Below are positions 23,131-33,378 of a DNA stretch of 64,000 bases, piece after piece. The stretch comes from Sordaria brevicollis (lineage: Eukaryota; Ascomycota; Sordariomycetes; Sordariales; Sordariaceae). The stretch covers positions 2,790,001 through 2,854,000 of the forward strand of contig JAUTDP010000007.1 in the NCBI GenBank assembly GCA_033439795.1, given 5' to 3'. The notes beneath the pieces are model-generated. The model did not search any database. It worked only from the letters and a program-made list of their open reading frames with translations, and was not told where the DNA came from. Position numbers and translations under genes: made by a program. Every line of letters starts with the position of its first letter. The stretch's first letter is position 1.

Positions 23131-24176
23131 TGCTCATGTGCCGCGCTTCCGACGGCACAGAATAATCGATACGCGGAGATCCGCGTATCTTCGGGTGCGA
23201 GAAGTGATGATTTTGGATGGAAAAGGGAACGGTGAATATCCGAGTATCATAATCCCGTCATGGTTGGTCTAGAAATCGGCGTTAAGGTCTTTTTGGTTCC
23301 CCCACCCCCAGCAATAGAGAGTTAAAAGGAGCATACATAAAATATACGACTAATAGCATTTTCAGATTTTCGAACACGTTGCTTCTTCTTTCGATGTTCC
23401 AATCCTACATTTGTCCCCATCGGGGTTGCTTCCGAAGGCTACACAATACATACAGCCGTTGGTACCGGACCTATCACGGCCGTCCCGCACTTCAAGAGGC
23501 TGTCTGAAAAGCCTACTTAGTGTGTCCGTCTGACAGCCCGGCATATAGCAGAAACGCTTACAAGTAGGATGGACGGTGCGTCATCAGCGTATCATTTGTA
23601 ACTGCATTTCAGTTCTCAAAGGGCACAGCGCGATGAATCCAGCAAAAAGTCCTCGGGTGCCGTTACACTCATACGAACCAGCTCCTTCTATCCGGCATCT
23701 AGAAATGCGGTAGTGGTATCGCGGAGCAAAGGCGCCGTTGTTCTCTTAACAAAAACACCCGTCTTCCTCAAGCCGTTAGAGCTTGGTGCATTGTGGCTTT
23801 TCATTCAATCTTGAAAATTTCCCTTCATAACCCCGCCATGTGCTCTCCCATCTTTGTCCATGCCCGTTATACTATTTCAACAAAGGAAAAGCCAGCCTCG
23901 TGATGGCGGCACGGTAAGTGCAGAGTTGAAAGAAAAACTTGCTTACTTCTCATAAAAATCCTATCTCACAAGGGACGCAATTCTTTGTCTGCTGGATCCC
24001 AACCCCCTTAACCCGGAAGAAGGACGGAGGGAGACACAGTCGCCGAATTGCGGAAAAGGCTATAATCCAACCCTCGAGTCTCGAACTTAAACTTCTTCGT
24101 GCATAATAAACTCAGACTGGGGAGTCCATACTTGTCTGTTTGAGAAAAGGTCGCTGTTTCAGGTTGGCGGAGTCGC
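23131..24176. other. Intergenic region, ERD1-like gene to orphan 24177 gene
   Basis: About 1 kb with no recognisable gene. An upstream non-coding exon of the next gene is possible because a tgtttcag acceptor-like sequence lies just before its ATG. Confidence 0.4.
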
Positions 24177-26525
24177 ATGCATCCCGGAAGAAGAGAAGCA
24201 GAGGCTAGGGAAACCGAAAAGATGGAGGAGATGACGGCAGTCCCCGAACGACCCTCCGGTCGCGTCGACTTGTCACGTCCTTCTTCTGCTGAGGAGGTCA
24301 TCACTACATCTTTATCACCGCCAGGGTCTCGGTTCAAACCTCCGAAGCCGAAAGACGTCAAAGTCTACGAGAAAAAGCCCCTACCACCTATTCCGCCGAA
24401 GCGCAGGCCGGAGCCCTCGACATCGAGCCAGAAGGACTTAAACAGCGCGAAGGGCGTCCATACGTCAGCAACTATCACAGGTGCCGGTCCTCCTAAAAGG
24501 GCCAATAATCGTCACACCTCTGGGAATATTGACTGGGAAAAGGAGGAGGCAGAGATCAACTCGATTATTGCCAAGCAGTTGACTCCCAGGAGTGGAACAC
24601 CAGTATCAGCCTCAGCGTCTCCGGCACCGCGAACACCCAAGTCTTTAAAAATTTCTCCAGAGACAGAACGCGCTCAAGGGTCGGGTTTGTCACAAGAAAT
24701 TATCTCACCCCAGCCACGATCACCGGTTTCGAATCTCCTCCAGCTTGATAGTTTCGGGCACATCAAGTCCCGCCCAGACTCTCCCCCGTTGTCACCCACC
24801 AGGCAAGGTCAGAATACCAAGGTTAACCAAATCTTGGGCCCAGACTATTCTTCTGAACAAAGGCGCGGCGGATTCAGCAACAGTGAGCACAACGCCACAG
24901 GCAAACATACGACAGGTTACATCTCTCCCGTTAGTAGCCGGAGCAGCTATTACAGCCAATATCGTGACAGCACCGTATCCGAAGCGGGTTCGGCAAGCCT
25001 AGTGGGAAGCGGCGTGCCTCTTCGGCACGACAGTCCCGTAACGACAGAATACTCCCCAAAAGGGAAACCACCTTCCAATATCAGCAATCGATTGATTGCG
25101 AGAGGGGCACCATCACCTATTCCAAGACCTTTACAGCCACGCAAAGTCAGCGATCACCTAAAAGGAGGCGGCGGAAACGAGACAACAAGAACCATGTCCC
25201 CAGTTCCCTCAACAACCAGTGATCACGGCGGCATCAGCAGCACCGATGCCCGCGACCTTTACCACGAGACAGCCGCACAGATCGCTCGTAACACAGGCGG
25301 ATCTTGGACATACCCGAATGCTTTGAGCCACCCACCGCACCCAGGGAGCAGTATCGGAATCCCGTCACATCGATCTGCAGGAGGCCCGGGTCATGCTCGC
25401 TTCCTGAGCGAGGCGGGCACACCACCAACGACTAGTGAGAAGAAGAGGGAAAGTCAGGAGCCGCTACTCAGTCCCCCGAGTTTTATTCCGGTACCGCAGC
25501 AACCGCCACCCGTGCGACCGCCGAGGAAGGACGAGCTTCCGCTCTCACTGCCACGTTGGGGCTCGGCGACTGACACATTGGTACCACCGGACTCAAATCC
25601 CAAGCAAGAAGGAGAATCACCACCCAGATCTAGACCTAGGTCCAACTCGCAGTCTTCGCGGGGTTCCCATCACTCCCAGGCTGATGGTACATCCTCGCCA
25701 TCTTCCCAAAACGCCGCGCTTAAGACACGACCCCGAAACCGAGCGCAGACCATCAGCGTTAGCACCTTCGGCCACCACAACGAACTACGCAGGCAATGGG
25801 ACTCGGGCTCGCCGCAGTTAGAGGTGGGCGGCCCGGCGCTTCCGCTCGGGCCGGAAGATAACTTGGCGATCATTACCGAGTTCGCAAAGCACGGCAGTCA
25901 CAGTCATCACACCCGCAACCACAGCGACGGTGATTACCTTCCCAGCGGCGGTAGCGGCGGTGATGGTAGTGGTGAAAACCGCACGTCTCTATTTCGACGC
26001 TCGTTGGTCTCCAAGGTCTTTAGACGCGTTTCGGGATCAACAGCTGGAGGAGGAACAACAACCCCCTCAACTCCGACACCCACGTCCACGCCCTCCACCA
26101 CCACCACGTCAACACCCATAACCGGCGAAAGAAGCCAAACGGCGGCAGAGAGATACCATGATCAAAGTTCCAAGTCCGCCATCGCATCAATTGGCACGAC
26201 GACACCCTTGGTATATCGGCCTCGCACAGCTGATAGCAGCAGCGGCGCCGCGGGACCTCCACCGTCGTTTTCTCCAGCTGTGGGGTTCATTCTGCCTCAG
26301 ACTCTGAAAATGAGCGCGTTGGCGCAGAAGACGAATGACCTGCTGGTTGGCGGCCGGCTGGCAAGGAAGAACAAGTCGGAAAAGAAGAGGGAGAACTTGA
26401 AGAATAGCATCAGGGTTATGGGCGATGGCGGTAGGGTGGAGGCGCCGGTTGACTTTGTGACGGGGATGGAACTGTTATCGCCGCCTGAGAGGCCGGCAAG
26501 GCAAGACGACCAAGGTTGGCTGTGA
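24177..26525 (+). CDS. Orphan Ser/Pro/Thr-rich low-complexity protein
   Basis: A single open frame of 782 aa from ATG 24177 (MHPGRREAEA); a second in-frame ATG at 24222 (MEEMTAVPE) is also possible. I do not recognise a domain. The N-terminal 60 residues contain a Pro-rich KPKDVKVYEKKPLPPIPPKR stretch that could bind SH3 domains. The middle is Ser/Pro/Thr/Gly-rich and likely disordered, with many SP/TP sites suggesting phosphorylation. A basic patch (FRRSLVSKVFRRVSG, about residues 610-625) is followed by a Thr/Pro tract. The last ~80 residues look ordered (FILPQTLKMSALAQKTNDLL, then RLARKNKSEKKRENLK) and probably carry the conserved function. Codon use and GC are like the neighbours, so it is a genuine gene rather than chance. 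Confidence 0.75.
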   Translation: MHPGRREAEARETEKMEEMTAVPERPSGRVDLSRPSSAEEVITTSLSPPGSRFKPPKPKDVKVYEKKPLPPIPPKRRPEPSTSSQKDLNSAKGVHTSATITGAGPPKRANNRHTSGNIDWEKEEAEINSIIAKQLTPRSGTPVSASASPAPRTPKSLKISPETERAQGSGLSQEIISPQPRSPVSNLLQLDSFGHIKSRPDSPPLSPTRQGQNTKVNQILGPDYSSEQRRGGFSNSEHNATGKHTTGYISPVSSRSSYYSQYRDSTVSEAGSASLVGSGVPLRHDSPVTTEYSPKGKPPSNISNRLIARGAPSPIPRPLQPRKVSDHLKGGGGNETTRTMSPVPSTTSDHGGISSTDARDLYHETAAQIARNTGGSWTYPNALSHPPHPGSSIGIPSHRSAGGPGHARFLSEAGTPPTTSEKKRESQEPLLSPPSFIPVPQQPPPVRPPRKDELPLSLPRWGSATDTLVPPDSNPKQEGESPPRSRPRSNSQSSRGSHHSQADGTSSPSSQNAALKTRPRNRAQTISVSTFGHHNELRRQWDSGSPQLEVGGPALPLGPEDNLAIITEFAKHGSHSHHTRNHSDGDYLPSGGSGGDGSGENRTSLFRRSLVSKVFRRVSGSTAGGGTTTPSTPTPTSTPSTTTTSTPITGERSQTAAERYHDQSSKSAIASIGTTTPLVYRPRTADSSSGAAGPPPSFSPAVGFILPQTLKMSALAQKTNDLLVGGRLARKNKSEKKRENLKNSIRVMGDGGRVEAPVDFVTGMELLSPPERPARQDDQGWL

Positions 26526-27365
26526 ACATGTTGCTTAATGAATTGGGGTTGGATATATAGAGGCTTATTGTTTATAGAGAGGGTGTGTTGGTTGTTCTAT
26601 ACAAACAAACTGGGGCGTCGTGAATTTGCAGTGACGTTCAGATTTCAAAATCATCAGACAGTCTCAATAAACATGATGCATACATAATCGAGCATTCGCT
26701 CTTGCTCTTGTGCCTTTGCCAACTTGGTGTTTGCATACTGAGACGGAAATGCTGAGTTGAGATGTTACCTCTAGACTGTGAGTTTGACACACCGGGGAGT
26801 CCTGGCATCGGTTGGCGCATTAAGCATGACAAGAGGCAAGGCCGTTAGAGGTAGGAAAGGATGAACCGCTGTTGCCGTATGAAACCGCCATCTCAGCATG
26901 CTGGAGTGGTATGAGTGGAACTGAGTGGCTACCATGATCGAGAGTTCCGTTGTGCTTTGAACATAAAAGTGAAGTATACGTATTCAGTGTTTTTGTAGTT
27001 AAGTAAAGAAGCTACGAATACCTTCAGAGAAACGCAACTGAAGGGAACTGTACTTGAACCTCACTGACGTCAGCAGATCCACCCCGGAAGACCCACTGAA
27101 CCGCTCCGGATCCCACCGGGACCGCTCTCTCTTCCCCGCTAGGTATTTCCCCGCATAACATCTCTACAAGGTACCTCTACGTAGACCGTGTCATACTGTA
27201 CGGTGACTTGTCCCGTTACGTGGATCGGGAAGAGGAGTTCCAGTCGAGTCGGCTCTCCCACACCCCCTTCTATTGTGCCTAACATCCAGACCTCGGTTCT
27301 CGAGCCCCTCTGTTTACTGTTCACCGTACATACTTATTCCTTGACGGCGCATCCTGGTTGATACC
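26526..27365. other. Intergenic region and promoter of the Nudix gene
   Basis: About 840 bp with no gene seen. It contains an 8-bp CRE-type palindrome at 27065-27072. Confidence 0.5.
27065..27072. promoter_or_regulatory. CRE/ATF-type palindrome TGACGTCA
   Basis: A perfect TGACGTCA octamer lies ~290 bp upstream of the Nudix gene start. The motif is the known site of fungal CREB/ATF-type bZIP factors; an 8-mer also occurs by chance, so use in regulation is only a possibility. Confidence 0.35.
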
Positions 27366-29008
27366 ATGAGCGCTTCGATCGAAGTGGGCGCACACACCAC
27401 CGGCGACGTCCCTTCAGACAGCGAAGAAATCCAGACTATCGTTCAAAGTATCAAAGGCGAACAAGATCCCGAAGTCCTATTTCCGTCGTCAACGAGATCC
27501 GGGGAACTGCCGACAGAGGAACAAGGAGGGAATAACACCACAACCGAAGAAGACGGTGAGAGCGCGAAGGACCAGGAGAAGGAGGAGAAGAGTATCGACA
27601 ACGAGGCTTCCTATTACTGGGATGCTTCGACCATGGCACCGCTTAGTTCAGCTTCGGCGGTTAGTACCTGTGCTTCATTCTTGGCCCCGGACCGGTTATG
27701 CGCTCCCATGATCCGACCGCTTTGACTCTAACGCCGGGTGTTCGGTGTCACACCTCCAGTCCGGCCCGGATTTGCATGTCGTCTTAATGTAACAGTCGGA
27801 TCGGGTCCCTGCATAACTCTGCAAATCTCTACAAACACCATCATCATCGTTTTAACACATGTTCTAGTCATGTCGCCTAACACAATTCTACTTTGCAGGC
27901 CGCCATTGCCCGGTTGAGAGCCTTCAAGCCCCCTCCCTTCCCGCTATGGGACCGCCTGCCACTCAGTCGCCGCGCTGCGGTATTGTTGCTCCTATTCGCA
28001 GACAAGCGCGGTGATCTCCGTGTGGTCATCACCATGCGCGCCGCAAGTATGCGCAGCTTCTCTGGACACGCCGCGCTACCTGGCGGGAAAGCAGATAGTG
28101 TAGAGGAAACACCATGTATGAAGCGCGGCCACCACGCCTGGACCCACGAAGTAAAAAAGACGAAGAGAACAAAGAACTAACCTTGGATATTTCTGATTCA
28201 CGTAGATCAAATCGCCCGGCGCGAAGCCTGGGAAGAGATCGGTCTCCCAATGGACGACAACAAGCTCCCCTCACCATTCCGCATCGAACACCTCTGCTAC
28301 CTACCCATGAACCTCGCGCGCACCGAGTTAGTCGTCCGTCCCTGCGTCGCCTTCTTGCACGCCGATCGTCAACCCGACAGTAGCAGCAATTGCAAAGACA
28401 CACCAACGGCGGAAGAAGCCTTGATCCCACGTCTAAACGCGAAGGAGGTCGCGGCCGTCTTTTCCGCACCCTTCCACAACTTTCTGCGAGCCAATGACGA
28501 AGTTACAAAGGGCGACGACGGTTCACCAGTTGAGAAGCCTCCATCAGGCAAGTGGTACGAGGGTAGCTGGACGAACTGGCACGAGGAGCCATGGCGGATG
28601 CACTTCTTTTATGTGCCCGTCAACAACCAGCGGGTGGCCAAGCCAGGGACGCGGCCCAAGGCGGCAGTGGAGGAAGGAAAGTCGGCTAACGACAACAAGA
28701 ACGCCATCAACCCGGAAGACGACGAGGACTTGCCGCCACCGACGGCGGCGCTTGCAGGAGAGGAGGAATCTGAGCGATATAAAGTGTGGGGCATGACGGC
28801 CAGGATATTGGTGGATGCGGCGACGGTGGCGTATGGAGAGGAGCCCGAGTTCGAACACAACAGCCATTTTGGAGACGAGAGGATGATTATGGGGTTGGAT
28901 AAGTTGGGCATGCTGGGCGAGAAGAAGAAGGGCAGCGTGTTTACGCAGGAGGATCTGAAGAAGGCGAGCGAAGCTGCAAAGAAGGCTAGCGAAACGTCGA
29001 AGATGTAG
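27366..29008 (+). CDS. Nudix hydrolase, peroxisomal CoA-diphosphatase (PCD1)-like
   Basis: Three exons: 27366-27659, 27899-28115 and 28206-29008, giving 437 aa. Exon 1 encodes a ~98-residue acidic, disordered leader not found in yeast PCD1. The enzyme begins at AAIARLRAFKPP. The Nudix box is split by intron 2: GGKADSVEETP from exon 2 joins YQIARREAWEEIGL from exon 3, with the G-x6-E spacing seen in CoA pyrophosphatases and the catalytic REAWEEIG intact; this proves the splice. Residues after it (PSPFRIEHLCYLPM, then RTELVVRPCVAFL) fit the same family. The protein ends in SKM, a plausible type-1 peroxisomal targeting tripeptide. Members cleave CoA and oxidised CoA to 3',5'-ADP and phosphopantetheine. 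A Lys-rich helix precedes the terminus. Confidence 0.85.
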
Positions 29009-29132
29009 AGGTAGATATGGGATGAGGGACTTGTTGTCTCTATATGTGGGAATCAAGAAGGAGTTGGAATAGACAGGTTGGAATAAACTCATGAAAAGAA
29101 TTTCTGCTTCATAACTGATATCTCACCAGTAA

Positions 29133-29203
29133 GCGCCAGTGGTTTAGTGGTAAAATCCATCGTTGCCATCGATGGGCCCCGCGTTCGATTCGCGGCTGGC
29201 GCA
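29133..29203 (+). tRNA. tRNA-Gly (anticodon GCC)
   Basis: A complete 71-nt cloverleaf without intron. Acceptor stem GCGCCAG pairs perfectly with CTGGCGC; the D arm holds GTGGTTTAGTGGTA; the anticodon stem CATCG/CGATG encloses loop TTGCCAT with GCC at 29165-29167; the T arm is CCGCG-TTCGATT-CGCGG. Discriminator is A (29203). A T-run starting about 29211 and another near 29224 are Pol III terminators. The internal A and B boxes are therefore intact. Confidence 0.97.
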
Positions 29204-29523
29204 ATTTCGTTTTTTTAATGCCTTTTTTTTTTTTGCTCTGCTAATCTTATCAACCCATACAGGTCTTTTGGGAACATCAAGATATACCGTCAACTTGACA
29301 ATTTCATATATATTCATCCCTTGGGTATTTCATGCGCCTCTGCGTATATATCGCCTATTAGGTCCGGCACCAGTCCAGTTGCACTTTTCAAACCCTCCAG
29401 GTTGTCATTCACACGAGGCCCTCCACACCGCGCCCAATATAGCACCTCGGTCCCAAGCCAGTGTGAAGCCTTTTGTCCCGTACCAGGCATCTTGCACCTA
29501 TAAAAGATGTCCATGCCACTCTC

Positions 29524-30533
29524 CTAATGACAAGCAGTATCCTTGGTAGCAGTAGTCCGGCCCCCAAATACAAAGTATCCCAAAGCAGCTCCCACAGAAA
29601 CGGCCAACATGACCCAGCCGTTGTAAGTCATGAAGATGAGCCTTCAGCATAGCATGTGTTAGGATTCATTCACGCTATTTTTGTTTCAAGTCAGAGCCGA
29701 AGGGAGAAGATACTCACATAATCATAAACGCATAAAAGTTCTGAACGCCATACAAGACGGACTTGATGGCGTGGGCCCGCTTGGTGACTTCGGCCGCATT
29801 TTGCCCTAGGAACCACGGCGTCGTGGTGGTAGTCTCAGCAAGACGTTCTTCTTCTTCTTCGGATTCACGTTGTGTTTCAACGTCATGGTCATCATCGCGA
29901 TATTGGTCTCGAACTCGAAGGTCTTGATCCACGGCGGAATAGGGTAAGTGGTCATCTTCTTAGCAATACGGTACGAGATATTGCAGTGTAGTGTATGGAT
30001 GTGATGAGGGACGCAAGCTCAGAGGACAAGATGAATGTTGGGAAGCATTTTGGGTTTGGTATACATATGTAGTACGTTCCTCGTTCGCTTTTATTCTTGC
30101 TTTCTCTTTTTTATTCGATCTTTTTCTTTTCATTTTTCTTCAGGTGTTTGCAATAGTAACATGCAAGGAAAAACAGAAAGAATCCAGAGGGGACATCAGA
30201 AGCAAGAGAGCCTGTGAGTAAACAAAACTTACGGGGAGCGGTTTCTACCCTCTTGTTAGTCCAAGCCTCGTACTGCCTGATACCCTCGCGAAGAGCTTCG
30301 TATCCGGCCGCGAGCGCGACGATGACGAGAAGGGAAACGACGAGGGTGAAGGTCGAGTCAATGCGCCACTGGCGGAAGACGATGCAGAGATTGTCCGTGT
30401 TCCAGGTAAAAAGCATGTTCATGCTGCACCTCGGCGGTCCTCCCATCCCGGGGTGGCCCGAGTGCATGTCGGAGCCGCTCATATCGTGGCCGGAATGGTC
30501 CATAGCGCTGTGGTCGTGGCCGGAGTGATCCAT
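29524..30533 (-). CDS. CTR-family high-affinity copper transporter
   Basis: Three exons on the minus strand: 30533-30233, 29958-29718 and 29641-29524, giving 219 aa. Introns are 274 and 76 nt. The extracellular N-terminus is a Met/His-rich copper-binding tail (MDHSGHDHSAMDHSGHDMSG). TM1 is around residues 61-80 (STFTLVVSLLVIVALAAGY). A ~75-residue acidic/Thr-rich cytosolic loop follows. TM2 contains the MxxxM selectivity motif (MLIFMTYNG), and TM3 contains the GxxxG packing motif (VSVGAALGYFVFG). The protein ends in a Cys-His dipeptide as in many CTR proteins. It imports Cu(I) at the plasma membrane, or releases it from vacuole if CTR2-like; the site cannot be told from sequence. The exon 1-2 junction is the least certain, since its acceptor lies just after a branch-like gctaag. 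Confidence 0.88.
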
Positions 30534-31747
30534 AATGGCTCGGTTTGGGAGTGTTGAGATGAGATATTGTCGGTTCAACTATAAGAGGAGGATTTGGTTT
30601 TCGAGGTGAGATGACAAGATCGTGTCGAAAACCTGGCGACCGATATAATAGACTTGGGGAGGTTGGGTGTAAGTGAGAGCTTCCGAGTCGTGTCCTCGAT
30701 CTCAGATGAAAGAGGAAGTGTTTTGTGGGACCCTGAGTGAGGCTGGCGGAAGGGAGTTTTGTAAGTTCAGGGACCCTGATGAGACACCGAAGCACCTGAG
30801 AAGACGCCTGCAGAACGCCATTTTCACACCTGCAGTCGGTCACAATATGTATCGTAAACCCGCTATGCTAAGCTAGTTTGAGCAAGATAAACAGGGGTGT
30901 GGGATCCGAACAACAAAAGACCTGCACAAGGGGAAAACAGACTCTGTCTCGAATTCGGCAGGCCCCGACATCCTCTTCATCCCGCTGACAGCGGGCATCA
31001 TCTGGCGGGGTAGTGAACGGACAGGTGGGGTACTGGATGGGAAACCCGCGTCTGGCGCCGGGATGAAGTTGGGTTTAAGAGGCTTCATGTTATTCAAAAT
31101 TCGGAGATTGCTCAGAGGACATATCTGTATATTTTCTCAGTATCGCTGATCTGAAAATCCGAGTACACTTTGAGGGTACTGTTAACCCTGCACATAACGA
31201 TCAGCCGTGTACCAGAGGTTTTGATCGTAATACCCAGGTTATCGTTATTCTCAGGTATGCCAAGAAGTACCATCTGGCCAATCAGGAGGCCGTTAGCGGG
31301 TGGAAGGGGTTTATTACCGGCCGTTACGAGCTGTCAGAGCCTGTTATGACCGTTACTATACCACCTGAGCATAACGATTTTGGTGTAGTTTTCGCCCGAA
31401 ATCTGATCGTAATCGTAATGTGAAGGTTGATCGTTACTCCCATACGTTTAGCCTCTGTTCCCGAGCTTTTGATCGCTAAACCGAGAATATCGTTATGCCT
31501 CTGATCGTTATGTGCAGGGTTAACAGTATGTGTTTTTCCGGGCCCTGACCTCGTCGTCTTCTTCAGGTGGTCATAGTGCTAAATGCTTAAGCTGACAAAC
31601 CAGTCAGCTGTTGGCACTCTGAATCATCCCATCGTCAGCGTCATAGCTTAAAGCATCTTGGAGTTCGGGTTTTGGGGAAAAGAAAACAGAAAAAAATACA
31701 TAAAAGAAGGGCCATACTGAGCGCAAACACCGAATATAGTTACAAAC
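30534..31747. other. Divergent region between the CTR and 3-HAO genes
   Basis: About 1.2 kb containing the two promoters and the inverted-repeat element at 31177-31528. No protein gene is evident. I did not find a clear copper-responsive element. Confidence 0.5.
31177..31528. mobile_element. TA-flanked 352-bp inverted-repeat element (MITE-like)
   Basis: A perfect 28-bp inverted repeat defines both ends (31177-31204 and 31501-31528), each outermost dinucleotide being TA, so a 26-bp terminal inverted repeat starting CTGTTAACCCTGCACATAAC is bracketed by the TA target typical of Tc1/mariner/pogo elements. The inside has no coding potential but many GATCGTTA/TAACGATC-like repeats in both orientations, a common feature of transposase-binding subterminal regions. 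Length is below the ~400-bp size usually quoted as needed for efficient RIP, and it carries no RIP-like composition. Its right end is ~220 bp upstream of the 3-HAO start codon. Family name unknown. Confidence 0.8.
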
Positions 31748-32414
31748 ATGCTTTCCACACCTGTAAACTTGCCGAAATGGTATGTATCACCGTCAGCCAC
31801 ATGCACGTAACCCCTCAGCGTATCAGCTTCGCGCTCACAGCTTACACAGGCTCGAAGAAAACTCTCATCTATTGAAGCCTCCCATCAACAACTACTGCGT
31901 TTACAATGATGACTTTACTGTCATGGTAAGTGCCATGATCATTTCAGTTCCAAGCATATGGAATTGACATCTTCCACAGATCGTCGGCGGCCCCAATGCT
32001 CGCACCGATTATCACATCAACCAAACCCCCGAGTGGTTCTACCAGTACAAGGGCGCCATGATGCTCAAGGTGGTTGACGACGGTAAATTTAGGGATATCA
32101 TCATCCGCGAGGGCGAGATGTTCCTTCTGCCGGGCAACACCCCGCACAACCCGGTGCGCTTCGCCGATACGGTCGGTATCGTGTTGGAACAGAAGCGTCC
32201 CGCGGACGCCATAGACCGCATGAGATGGTACTGCCAGAACTGCAAGGAGGTCGTCCACGAGGCGAGCTTCCACTGTACAGACCTGGGAACGCAGATTAAG
32301 GCGGCCGTGGAGGCTTTCAAGAGCGACGAGGAACTGAGGACTTGTGAGAAGTGTGGTGAGCTGGCGGATTGGTGCCCTAAGCCTGGATCGATCCAGGACC
32401 CTAACAAGGAGTAG
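31748..32414 (+). CDS. bna1: 3-hydroxyanthranilate 3,4-dioxygenase
   Basis: Three exons, 31748-31779, 31850-31925 and 31980-32414, give 180 aa, the usual fungal length. Introns are 70 and 54 nt. The joined N-terminus [20 protein letters not shown] and PPVNN-type segment (here [13 protein letters not shown]) match the family closely, which supports both splices. The cupin active site is intact: iron ligands His48 (TDYHINQ), Glu54 (TPEWF) and His92 (NTPHNPVRF), with substrate-binding Arg44 and Arg96. The C-terminal rubredoxin-like site is present as C-x2-C (CQNC) and C-x2-C with a final C ([11 protein letters not shown]). It opens the ring of 3-hydroxyanthranilate to the quinolinate precursor in de novo NAD synthesis. 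A MITE-like element lies just upstream. Confidence 0.95.
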
Positions 32415-32574
32415 AGAAAAGGGTTTTGGATATCGGGTTAACGGTGGTGTGCATGTTGCAAATGGATAGCTTTCCAAGGACTGCCTTGCGACGTATGTAA
32501 AATACAAGTATATATACAATACAGCCAACTACACGTATTTGCGGACAGATAAACACTCATGCTTATTCGGTGTT

Positions 32575-33378
32575 TTATGTCTCAGCATACTCATACGGGC
32601 GGGTAGATTCCTCGACCTCAATCTCGATCCTGGCCTCCTCGATCTCCTTGCCATCCACACGGATACCGGCGCGCATAACATCACCGGGGACAACTGGGCC
32701 GACGCCCTTGGGAGTGCCAGTGAGGACAATATCACCGGCCTCGAGGGTCATAACCTTGGAGGTATCGCTCAGGATGCGGGGAATTTGGAAGAGCATCAGG
32801 TTGGTGGAAGCGTTCTGGCGAACCTCATCGTTGACCTTGAGATAAAGCTCGATGTTGTGGGGGTCCTGGATCTTCGACTTCTCGATGAGCTTGCTCATGG
32901 GAAGGAAGGTATCGAACCCCTTGGCAATGTCCCACGGGAGGCCCTTCTTCTTGGCCTCGTTCTGGACATTGCGGGCTGTCATATCAATACTAAGGGCATA
33001 GCCTAAGACAGAAAGATTAGTACCGTAACAACGGAACTGGGTGTCTAAAGACTCACTCTCAATAGCATCCAAAGCTCCCTTCAAGTCAGAAGCATCATGA
33101 TCTCTGACACGCTTGCCGAGGATAAGAGCAAGCTCAACCTCGTAGTGCATGTCAACACCACGAGGCCGGATGACGGGTCCTTCTCCGGGGAGGATGATGG
33201 AGGAAGGAGGCTTGAGGAAGAAGAAGGGCTGCTTGGGCTTGGCGCTGTTCAGCTCCGCGATGTGGTCCCTGTTGATCGTGTCAGTGACGTTCACATGTCT
33301 TTACGAGTTACTCGAGCTCACATACGCATAGTTGCGGCCAATGCAGACAACCTTGGAGGCCTTCTTGAGCGAAGCCAT
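32575..33378 (-). CDS. Fumarylacetoacetate hydrolase-domain protein, FAHD1/FMP41-like
   Basis: Three exons on the minus strand: 33378-33326, 33268-33057 and 33002-32575, 230 aa when intron 2 is removed. Intron 1 (57 nt) joins CIGRNYA to DHIAELNSAKP, the conserved FAHD1 start. Intron 2 is only 54 nt, a multiple of three and stop-free, with GTGAGT, a TACTAAT branch and CTTAG; removal gives AIESYALSIDMTARN, matching the family. Metal-binding acidic residues lie in RGVDMHYEVELALILGK, and the DTFLPMS and GTPKGVGP loops are conserved. Relatives are mitochondrial acylpyruvases/oxaloacetate decarboxylases. It converges on the 3-HAO gene with 160 bp between stops; no functional link is implied. Confidence 0.9.

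Noticed and set aside
19198..30533. A peroxisome gene cluster (pex10 plus Nudix)
   Set aside because: The two genes are 6 kb apart with unrelated genes between; chance proximity is the simpler explanation.
31748..33378. 3-HAO and FAHD1-like genes as a tryptophan-catabolic pair
   Set aside because: They are convergent with separate promoters, and FAHD1-type enzymes do not act in the kynurenine pathway as far as is known.
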